From JBALVO01 sp036961445 (lineage in GTDB: Bacteria > Pseudomonadota > Gammaproteobacteria > Pseudomonadales > Halieaceae), in contig JBALVO010000119.1 in NCBI GenBank assembly GCA_036961445.1, forward strand, positions 1-12,035: DNA of 12,035 nucleotides. Reading direction: 5' to 3'. The notes below the pieces were generated by a model. The model saw only the letters and a list, made by a program, of their open reading frames with translations. It was not told the origin of the DNA and ran no database searches. The stretch's first letter is position 1, and every line of letters begins with the position of its first letter. Of this stretch, positions 8,001 through 12,035 are shown one piece after another. The position numbers were made by a program, and so were the translations under genes.

Positions 8001-8933
8001 TATCTATTTCACGCAGGTAACGATAATTTCAATGATACCCAAGGCTATGATGTGTGGCTGTTCGCGTATCGGGCAAGTCCGGATTCTGGTAATGAGACGA
8101 CTGACTATACGATTGATGACATTGTAAAAAAAGACTGGCCACTGGCTATCAAACATATCCTAGAGGCGTCCGGCGCGCCAGATGTTCAGGCCATCGTGCA
8201 TTGCGTCGGCTCCATGTCCTTACTGATGTCAATCCTCGATGGACTGCAAGGCATACGCTCGGTAATCAGCTCACAGCTGACCCTACATCCGGTCACCAAC
8301 TGGCTGAACTTCCTTAAAGCCGACGTTGGCTTGGTTAACATCCTGGAGCATGGCCTTGGCGAGAATATGCCGGATTTGAGCAAAACTATTCCATTGCGGT
8401 CACGTGCTGATGATCCCGATCAAAAAATAGCCGAACAATCTGCGAAGGTCGATATCGTGTGCTGGCAGGTCCCCGTAGCTAGTGGCGAACAATGTCACAA
8501 TCCTGTTTGTCACCGAGTGACCTCAATATTCGGCCCCTCATACACCCACGACCAGCTCAACCACCAGACACACATTGCCATGGAGGAGTGGTTTGATACG
8601 ATTGCAGTGAAGCCGTTCGAGCAACTGACTACTATCATCGAGAAGCAAATAGCGGTGGATGCCAATGGTACCGACAGTTACTTGCCCAACGTTGAAAAGC
8701 TCAAGTTGCCGATTCATTTCATCGCGGGGGGCTGTAATAAGATTTTTCTGCCAGAGACTTCTCTTCGAACCTTCACATGGCTGAAAGCTCATAATGAAGT
8801 GGATAATGGCGAAAAATACTATTCACGTCACGTATTCGAGCCCTACGCACATATGGACCTGTTCATTGGCAAGACGGCAGCAACAGATGTTTTTCCGCAC
8901 TTGTTGGACGAGCTAAAAAAGGCCGCTGACTGA
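5091..8933 (+). CDS. Fusion of cholesterol-oxidase-like GMC oxidoreductase and alpha/beta hydrolase
   Basis: The 1280-residue protein has three parts. Residues 1-570 are a GMC flavoprotein: the FAD motif GSGYGGG (21-27), GCGLGGTSLINA near 95-106, a Cys cluster CxxCxxCCxxC near 193-203, and a C-terminal catalytic HPLGG (His about 501) with VNPLLT near 550. Residues about 640-840 are a central domain (FSETMRGFL, then GTVHCKLF and LFVDVYSG) that I associate with cholesterol-oxidase-type proteins. Residues about 905-1280 are an alpha/beta hydrolase with nucleophile elbow VHCVGS (Cys1038 in the nucleophile position), an acid region near GGCNKIFLPE and the catalytic His in YAHMDLF (His1254). The likely role is oxidation of an alcohol on a sterol- or lipid-like substrate plus cleavage of an ester or related bond. 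There is no obvious signal peptide. It is coupled to the metallophosphoesterase. The substrate is inferred from family only. Confidence 0.87.
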   Translation: MKAISKTIDQAANHYDVIVIGSGYGGGVAASRSARAGKSVCLLERGREILPPDFPNSISTAQNEFQLNTAVSAEPLGNAKGLYDLKVNDDMNALVGCGLGGTSLINANVSLEFDEKIFNQQSWPERYRSGELLKPHYKMAKKMLGANPYPRDDLNKLKALQVSAKSMGVECYKPPINVTFSDQINSFGVEQKACNNCGDCCSGCNVTAKNTTQMNYLPDATNHGADIICEARVETLSKGESDSWVVHITDLSGVEPRVTTLHADKVIVSAGTFGSTQILLRSAAAGMNLSNQLGERFSGNGDVLAFGYNNYWDTKATDDNLTPIYGVGIGSNDVSLEAYPGPCITGVIDNRATAPIEDSRVIEEGVIPGALAMALPPAFFFAGAQYANFLHYGVTQAGMRLKDAVKLGSVITDDPSHLGSQAYTGPVSRTQTYLIMSYDDSGGKMSLDDNGNIRVAWKNVGRSRCILDDNSALKAATIGVQGQFVPNPMWTEPMNYKLITVHPLGGCPMGDNVKTGVVNPDCEVYDGSGGLHEGLYVMDGSVIPTAGAVNPLLTITAVSEHAMQQIAAKHKWQIDYALEDVKPITIADSPTDREKSAKYESKPNSPHSIEAGDKLEKHHSWGEIGKQVRKLKSVLDDGKMDAAKSIMRGLVKEFPDFFSPGVSFSETMRGFLTEKLDTSDAPKAARISSDYDLAFAQGESDSTHIHYDLTIAAENLNKFTEKHRAGITGTVHCKLFSEHPLKVTNGVFRLFNPDPEAVETWTMEYRLNLQGEKGPMYFEGTKYLHQKSGSHWWNDVTTLFVDVYSGDDNTGKRLARGIMTLSINDAIQMAQTLKTPLQKHKDHLIEHQMAKLLATLVKKYPAAESTLDTLYVAKFGGFVAETVFKAYGGLLSDLKNFPHVENQHSRGHRRELNLPNPEIIQLSTSDGAKIKLYRYKHGHHHARKQVVLAPGFSVTANSFATNTVDTNLVEYLFHAGNDNFNDTQGYDVWLFAYRASPDSGNETTDYTIDDIVKKDWPLAIKHILEASGAPDVQAIVHCVGSMSLLMSILDGLQGIRSVISSQLTLHPVTNWLNFLKADVGLVNILEHGLGENMPDLSKTIPLRSRADDPDQKIAEQSAKVDIVCWQVPVASGEQCHNPVCHRVTSIFGPSYTHDQLNHQTHIAMEEWFDTIAVKPFEQLTTIIEKQIAVDANGTDSYLPNVEKLKLPIHFIAGGCNKIFLPETSLRTFTWLKAHNEVDNGEKYYSRHVFEPYAHMDLFIGKTAATDVFPHLLDELKKAAD

Positions 8934-8945
8934 AAAAAAATCCCA

Positions 8946-9180
8946 CTAGAAAGATTTCCCGCCCTTAGACCTGTAGGTACCCCCATCCTTCACAATCGTA
9001 CCAGCGGTTGCGCCTGCAAAATGCGTTCCGATGATTAAAGTTAGGGTATCCACATGTTCTGCCAATATTCGTAGCCTCGTCGCAATGGCCGCCACTTTAT
9101 CCGAGTCCGCAGAGCTGGCCCATTGAGGGTGAGTGAACTGGCAGGGGTGATGAATAAAGTCTCCAGTGACAATTGCCTGC
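8946..9180 (-). pseudogene. C-terminal remnant of a metallo-beta-lactamase-fold hydrolase
   Basis: The reading frame ends at TAG (8946-8948) and gives a typical C-terminus of a quinoprotein-relay/AHL-lactonase-like MBL-fold protein: TGDFIHHPCQFTHPQW, an SxDxD stretch, and LIIGTHFAGATAG with the late metal-binding His. The N-terminal half with the HxHxDH metal site, and the start codon, are missing. An open frame continues to an ATG at 9249-9251, but residues 1-23 of that frame are encoded by the end of the IS481-like element, so the apparent 101-residue ORF is a chimera and not a native gene. It converges on the GMC-hydrolase gene with 12 bases between the stops. The missing half is not seen on the other side of the IS. 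Confidence 0.75.
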
Positions 9181-9193
9181 TGTCCCTGGCGAA
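9181..9193 (+). repeat. Left terminal inverted repeat of the IS
   Basis: Thirteen bases, perfectly repeated in inverse at 10354-10366. The adjoining outside bases (C at 9180, G at 10367) are also complementary, so the repeat may be 14 bp. Confidence 0.8.
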
Positions 9194-9265
9194 ATGTTAA
9201 TTTTCCAATAATATCAGATAGTTGGCCCTTGCTGCCCTCATCGACCAGCATTACCCTCGATAGGC

Positions 9266-10345
9266 ATGAAAGAAGTCTTTTACCTATTTTTTCACCTGCT
9301 CACCACCCTGGCTAAGCTGATTAGACCCGGTGGTAGCCGAACTGTTATTGCTGAGAATCTACTCCTGAAGCAGCAGCTGATAATCCATAACAGGTAAAAG
9401 CAACGTGCACCGAATCTTTCAACCCAGGATCGTACCCTGCTCGGTTTCTGGTCTTTATTTCTGAATCCCAAGCGTATTGTTAAAGCAGCCATAATCATCA
9501 AGCCATCTACCCTACTCCGGTTTCACTCTGCACTGAAAAAGCGAAAGTACCGGTTGTTATATTCACCACAAGCCGGGCGCAAGCCAGGTCCAAAAGGACC
9601 GTCCAAAGAAGTCATAGACACCATCGTTGCGATGAAACAGCGTAATCCACTATACGGCTGTCCACGCATAGCTCAGCAGATCACCTTGGCTTTCGGACTG
9701 AGCTTGGATAAAGACACCGTCCGGCGTGTGCTCGCTGTTCATTACAAACCTGATCCAAACAACCGTGGGCCATCCTGGTTGACCACTATCGGCCATGCAA
9801 AGGACAGCCTATGGAGCGTAGATCTATTTCGCTGTGAATCTATAGTATTGAAAAGCCAGTGGTTAATGGTCGTGATGGATCAGTACACCCGCAGAATCAT
9901 CGGCTTTGGTGTGCATGCTGGTAACGTGGATGGCCCCGCTCTTTGCCGCATGTTCAACCATGCAACATCTGGGCAAGACAGGCCGAAATATCTCAGCTCC
10001 GATAACGACCCACTATTTCAATACCATCGATGGAAAGCCAACCTGCGGGTGCTTGATATAGGTGAGACTAAATCACTGCCACATGTAGCGATGTCGCATC
10101 CATTTGTTGAACGACTGATTGGTAGTATTCGGCGAGAGTTGCTTGATCAAACATTGTTTTGGACTGCGACAGATCTGGAAAACAAGCCGCGGGATTATCA
10201 GTGCTACTACAACCAGAGCCGAACTCATACTGGCCGGAACGGGGCTACACCCGTAAGTTCTGAGGGCAAAAAGGTAATCGACATCAATAATTACCAATGG
10301 GATAAACACTGTCGCGGGCTATTCGAACTACCAGTGGCGGCTTGA
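9266..10345 (+). pseudogene. IS481-like DDE transposase, interrupted by an in-frame stop
   Basis: Translation from the ATG at 9266 begins MKEVFYLFFHLLTTLAKLIR, the N-terminus of a widespread integrase-core (rve) transposase. It runs in one frame for 359 codons to the TGA at 10343-10345, except for a TAA at codon 44 (9395-9397). Homologues have a residue such as Ser or Arg in this place, so this is a nonsense mutation. Downstream the protein is intact: WSVDLFRCE holds the first Asp, SSDNDPLF the second, and HPFVERLIGSIRRE the catalytic Glu. Re-initiation at an internal TTG (9554) would still include the whole DDE domain but lose the N-terminal helix-turn-helix region. The element is thus probably inactive, or at best produces a truncated protein. 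Confidence 0.85.
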
Positions 10346-10353
10346 ATTGTGAA

Positions 10354-10366
10354 TTCGCCAGGGACA
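10354..10366 (-). repeat. Right terminal inverted repeat of the IS
   Basis: TTCGCCAGGGACA is the exact reverse complement of the left end at 9181-9193 and sits 9 bases beyond the transposase stop codon. Confidence 0.8.
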
Positions 10367-10521
10367 GGGCTATTCCTGCAGAACTGGCCATTGCCGACTT
10401 CAAAGGCATATGGCCCGATGCCCCAGTGCACAAATTACCTGACGCTGGGCATTACTGCCAGGAAGACGCGAGCGATGAGATCGTGGTGCTTCTCAAAGCG
10501 TTTCTGCTAGCCGATGGATGA
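10367..10521 (+). pseudogene. C-terminal remnant of a haloalkane-dehalogenase-like alpha/beta hydrolase
   Basis: Starting right at the IS boundary, the frame reads AIPAELAIADFK, then IWPDAPVHKLPDAGHYCQED and a helical end to the TGA at 10519-10521. This matches the last 50 or so residues of haloalkane-dehalogenase-like alpha/beta hydrolases. The DAGHYCQED stretch holds the catalytic His and is the conserved end of the family. The nucleophile, oxyanion and cap regions are absent and do not appear elsewhere in the window. There is no start codon or ribosome site of its own, so it is a fragment left by the rearrangement that also placed the IS here. It is unrelated to the alpha/beta hydrolase domain of the GMC fusion. 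Confidence 0.7.
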
Positions 10522-10559
10522 CTACTGGCAACGCTCAAACAGCGCCGCTATACCCTAAA

Positions 10560-10770
10560 GTAGAGACGGCACATGCGGAACTGATTTGATTTCATCAATA
10601 TCAAGCACGCGTAGAACGGCTTTCCACCGATGATATCGAAACAAAAGATCGTTATCGGAGCTGATATACTTCGTCCAACCCTGCCTGGATGTGGCATCGT
10701 TGAACACCCGGCAGAGTGCTGGGCCATTTCTATGATGAACTATTCAGAAAACTATTCCGCCCGAAATATA
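10560..10770 (-). pseudogene. Inverted, degraded fragment of a second IS481-like transposase
   Basis: On the minus strand the stretch 10567-10725 translates to GPALCRVFNDATSRQGWTKY, then ISSDNDLLFRYHRWKAVLRV and LDIDEIKSVPHV. This aligns codon for codon with the transposase at 9266-10345 (GPALCRMFNHATSGQDRPKY and on), including the second catalytic Asp. My hand count over 52 codons is about 38 mismatches in 156 bases, roughly 76% identity, so it is an older relative and not a recent duplicate. Weaker similarity continues to about 10768 (YISGGIVF before a TGA, against YTRRIIGF). A stop follows at the other end soon after PHVP. No terminal repeats of its own were found. It begins directly after the stop of the HigA gene. 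Confidence 0.8.
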
Positions 10771-10772
10771 CC

Positions 10773-11075
10773 TCAAGCGGCGATAGGCCTGGCCTTCTCG
10801 ATTCGAGCTCGCCGCTTCGGTATGTTTAGCGCTTTCCACAGCTCGTTTCGCTGCTGCAAGTTCAACCAAAAATCCGCCGTATTGCCAAATACCGTGGCTA
10901 GCATCAACGCGGTGTCCGCCGTGATAGCGCGACGGTTAGTACACAGCTCGTTGACAGTTTTTCGACTCACACCCATCGCTTCCGCCAACCGTCCCTGTGT
11001 CAGCTCCATGGGCACAAGGAACTCCTCGGTAAGCATTTCGCCGACACTAACGGGTTGTCGCTTCGTAATATTCAT
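10773..11075 (-). CDS. higA: HigA-type antitoxin, XRE helix-turn-helix
   Basis: The roughly 100-residue protein has the full HigA signature: PVSVGEMLTEEFL near the N-terminus, a helix-turn-helix in LTQGRLAEAMGVSRKTVNEL, then NRRAITADTALMLATVFGNTADFWLNLQ and an Arg-rich tail ending ARPIAA. It should neutralise the HigB toxin and repress the operon by binding its promoter. Two starts are possible: ATG at 11085-11087, which overlaps the toxin stop as ATGA but has no Shine-Dalgarno, and ATG at 11073-11075, with GAGG 6 bases upstream. I prefer the latter, which also gives a more typical N-terminus. The gene is intact despite lying among pseudogenes. Confidence 0.88.
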   Translation of the reverse strand: MNITKRQPVSVGEMLTEEFLVPMELTQGRLAEAMGVSRKTVNELCTNRRAITADTALMLATVFGNTADFWLNLQQRNELWKALNIPKRRARIEKARPIAA

Positions 11076-11083
11076 CGCCTGCC

Positions 11084-11380
11084 TCATCGATAATCGTGGT
11101 TATCCAGATAGATGCCCTGAGCCTCTCCTCTCTCACCAGCCCATGCAAACACCAGCCGCCATTGTTTGTTAACGCGAATTGAGTGTTTGCTTGCCAATTT
11201 TCCTCTCAACTTTTCAAAATGGTTACTCGGCGGTGAACGCAAGTCGAGGTCACAGGTCGCATCATCAATCAACTGCAACTTTCGGAACAGCCGGTCTTTG
11301 ATCTCAGCCGGTATCTTCTTGTTGCCCTTGTCTGACAAATAAAAATCCTGAAGCCAGCGGTCCCGAAAACTGTCGATCAA
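11084..11380 (-). CDS. higB: HigB/RelE-like toxin
   Basis: The frame encodes a RelE-superfamily toxin of the HigB-1 type, an mRNA endonuclease that acts on the ribosome. The markers are IDSFRDRWLQDFY at the start and, near the end, FEKLRGKLASKHSIRVNKQW followed by RLVFAW and a short YLDNHDYR tail. The key basic residues (Arg and Lys in HSIRVNKQWR) are present, so the toxin looks functional. I place the start at TTG 11378-11380. GAGGAG (11388-11393) lies 7 bases upstream, the protein then begins MIDSF like its relatives, and the alternative TTG at 11393-11395 would be almost leaderless from the mapped promoter. Toxin-first order with an overlapping antitoxin gene is usual for hig loci. Confidence 0.85.
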   Translation of the reverse strand: MIDSFRDRWLQDFYLSDKGNKKIPAEIKDRLFRKLQLIDDATCDLDLRSPPSNHFEKLRGKLASKHSIRVNKQWRLVFAWAGERGEAQGIYLDNHDYR

Positions 11381-11387
11381 AAGCAAG

Positions 11388-11393
11388 CTCCTC
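11388..11393 (-). promoter_or_regulatory. Ribosome binding site of higB
   Basis: GAGGAG on the minus strand is 7 bases from the TTG at 11378-11380 and decides the start of the toxin gene in the absence of an ATG. Confidence 0.65.
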
Positions 11394-11404
11394 AAATGTG
11401 ATTC

Positions 11405-11433
11405 ATTGTAACGCTCCTAGTTACTCTCTGCAA
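11405..11433 (-). promoter_or_regulatory. Promoter of the higBA operon
   Basis: On the minus strand TTGCAG (11428-11433) and TACAAT (11405-11410) are separated by exactly 17 bases, a good sigma-70 promoter. Transcription would start near 11398, giving a leader of about 18 bases before the TTG start of the toxin. Confidence 0.65.
11408..11424. promoter_or_regulatory. Palindromic operator of higBA
   Basis: GTAAC and GTTAC form a perfect 5-bp inverted repeat around a 7-base spacer. It lies between the -35 and -10 boxes and overlaps the -10, so HigA or the HigBA complex bound here would block transcription. HigA autoregulation is established for the family; this particular site is inferred. Confidence 0.55.
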
Positions 11434-11535
11434 ACATGTCGTTTACTAGAGCCATACACCAATTAAAATTTACAAAACGGTCCAACAGCAAAGTTTTCCG
11501 AACGCCATACTGTTAATTTGGTTCCGGTATATTGA
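11434..11535. other. Stretch with no recognisable gene
   Basis: AT-rich DNA between the hig promoter and the recognisable part of the integrase remnant. All frames are short or interrupted. It may hold more of the decayed integrase N-terminal half, but I see no clear similarity. Confidence 0.4.
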
Positions 11536-11900
11536 CTCCTTTTGGACGCAGAAAACTGGCCTCTTCGCTCAAGCAATACCCGGCGAATCCAGGAAATCAA
11601 TATGATGGGATTTGCGTTCTGGTCAGGGCTGAGAATCTCCGACTCGATTGCATTGGCGTGGGAAGACATTGATCTAAAAAAACGGGACCGTTAAAGTCTG
11701 TCGAGCCAGGGTGCACGGGTGCTATAAGTAAACCATACTCTCCACGCGCGAAGTTGAACTGATTGATCCAGCGATTCCGTGGTTGTAGCTGCAGCATTTT
11801 TTCGCGGATCCACCGAACACTCGCCGCCTTAAAACCATGTCGCGAGACAATAGGAAAATACTCTACGAAGACACACGCGGTTTGGTGCAATTCATGTCTG
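11536..11900 (+). pseudogene. Tyrosine recombinase (phage-type integrase) remnant, frameshifted and truncated
   Basis: Frame 1 reads MMGFAFWSGLRISDSIALAW then EDIDL, the conserved box of tyrosine recombinases that contains the first catalytic Arg (GLR). After a run of seven A (11676-11682) the homology moves to frame 2: GTVKVCRARVHGCYK, then STREVELIDPAI, and further on SRDNRKILYEDTR, all matching integrases of the P2/P4-like type. Removing one A restores DLKNGTVKV, so a +1 slip is the likely lesion. Frame 2 also has TAA (11729-11731) and TAG (11786-11788). The C-terminal HxxR, H/W and catalytic Tyr are not found before the tRNA, and the N-terminal arm-binding region is not recognisable. The gene therefore encodes no working recombinase. 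Reverse-strand ORFs here are shadows. Confidence 0.75.
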
Positions 11901-11990
11901 AAGGAATGGTGTTTGCCAAGAAATTGGGCCAAAAATGGTCCCATGCATGGCGGGGAATTGAAATTAATCGTTTAAAGTCAATAAGTTATA

Positions 11991-12035
11991 TGGCGGAGAG
12001 CGAGGGATTCGAACCCTCGATAGGGTATAAGCCTA
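11991..12035 (-). tRNA. tRNA 3' part, probably tRNA-Ser (cut by window edge)
   Basis: The minus strand ends with a perfect 5-bp T-stem, GAGGG-TTCGAAT-CCCTC, then acceptor strand GCTCTCC, discriminator G and encoded CCA (11991-11993). Before the T-arm, TAGG and CCTA can pair as a long variable arm, which together with G73 and a GGAGAGC-type acceptor indicates serine. The anticodon lies beyond the window, so the isoacceptor cannot be named; Leu is the main alternative but normally has A73. The gene faces the integrase remnant with about 90 bases between them and is the likely attachment site of the lost element. Confidence 0.85.

Larger units (their letters stand above)
9181..10366 (+). mobile_element. 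IS481-like insertion sequence with terminal inverted repeats
   Basis: The element is delimited by TGTCCCTGGCGAA at 9181-9193 and its exact reverse complement at 10354-10366. Weaker matching extends to about 22 bases (18 of 22 by eye). TGT ends suit the IS481 group. It encloses one rve-type DDE transposase. The 10 bases outside the left end (aattgcctgc) and the right end (gggctattcc) do not match, so there is no target-site duplication. The flanks belong to two different genes, which a simple insertion would not give. Confidence 0.8.

Noticed and set aside
9554..10345. Transposase taken as a 263-residue gene starting at 9554
   Set aside because: The start is a TTG inside conserved sequence; in-frame homology extends back to ATG 9266, so this is the 3' part of an interrupted gene.
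10522..10566. Continuation of the inverted transposase fragment up to the dehalogenase stop
   Set aside because: A few matches (TTTGA, AGTAGT) can be lined up but only with several gaps; not convincing by eye.
10630..11172. 180-residue plus-strand open frame
   Set aside because: It runs antisense over the transposase fragment and the clear HigA gene, has no family likeness and no ribosome site.
11597..11944. 115-residue minus-strand open frame and the overlapping 68-residue frame (11463-11669)
   Set aside because: The opposite strand holds the integrase remnant with strong family motifs; these frames are its shadows.
1..12035. CRISPR array or anti-phage defence island
   Set aside because: No regularly spaced repeats were seen, and apart from the toxin-antitoxin pair no recognisable defence gene is present.

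Overview
The window looks like a bacterial chromosome segment of mid GC, probably gammaproteobacterial. That is inferred from an encoded CCA on the tRNA, the gene styles and the insertion sequence type; nothing in the sequence proves the lineage. It has two unlike halves: intact, tightly packed genes up to about position 8933, then a graveyard of broken genes and mobile DNA that runs to a tRNA at the right edge.

Left half. A small four-helix membrane protein (YvlD/holin-4_2 type) comes first. Two tandem, overlapping paralogues follow on the minus strand, each with an N-terminal membrane anchor, a TolB-like domain and a TPR-rich C-terminus. Across a 289-base divergent intergenic region lies a two-gene plus-strand operon. 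Its first gene is a calcineurin-like metallophosphoesterase with a complete set of metal ligands. Its second gene, translationally coupled through an ATGA overlap, is a 1280-residue fusion of a cholesterol-oxidase-like GMC flavoprotein, a central lipid-enzyme-type domain and an alpha/beta hydrolase with an apparent Cys nucleophile. Together they suggest an enzyme that oxidises and hydrolyses a sterol or lipid-like substrate, but the substrate cannot be read from the sequence.

Right half. An IS481-like element (9181-10366) has 13-bp perfect terminal inverted repeats and a transposase interrupted by an in-frame TAA. On its left is only the C-terminal part of a metallo-beta-lactamase-fold hydrolase; on its right is only the C-terminal part of a haloalkane-dehalogenase-like hydrolase. 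No target duplication is visible, so the flanks were brought together by recombination or deletion. A second, older and diverged fragment of the same transposase lies inverted at about 10560-10770. An intact HigBA toxin-antitoxin operon follows, with a clear promoter and a palindromic operator. Next comes a frameshifted, truncated tyrosine-recombinase (phage-type integrase) pseudogene, then the 3' end of a tRNA, most likely tRNA-Ser, on the minus strand.

The order integrase remnant, toxin-antitoxin module and IS debris beside a tRNA 3' end is what the decayed end of an integrated genomic island looks like. The only apparently functional gene pair in this half is the toxin-antitoxin pair.
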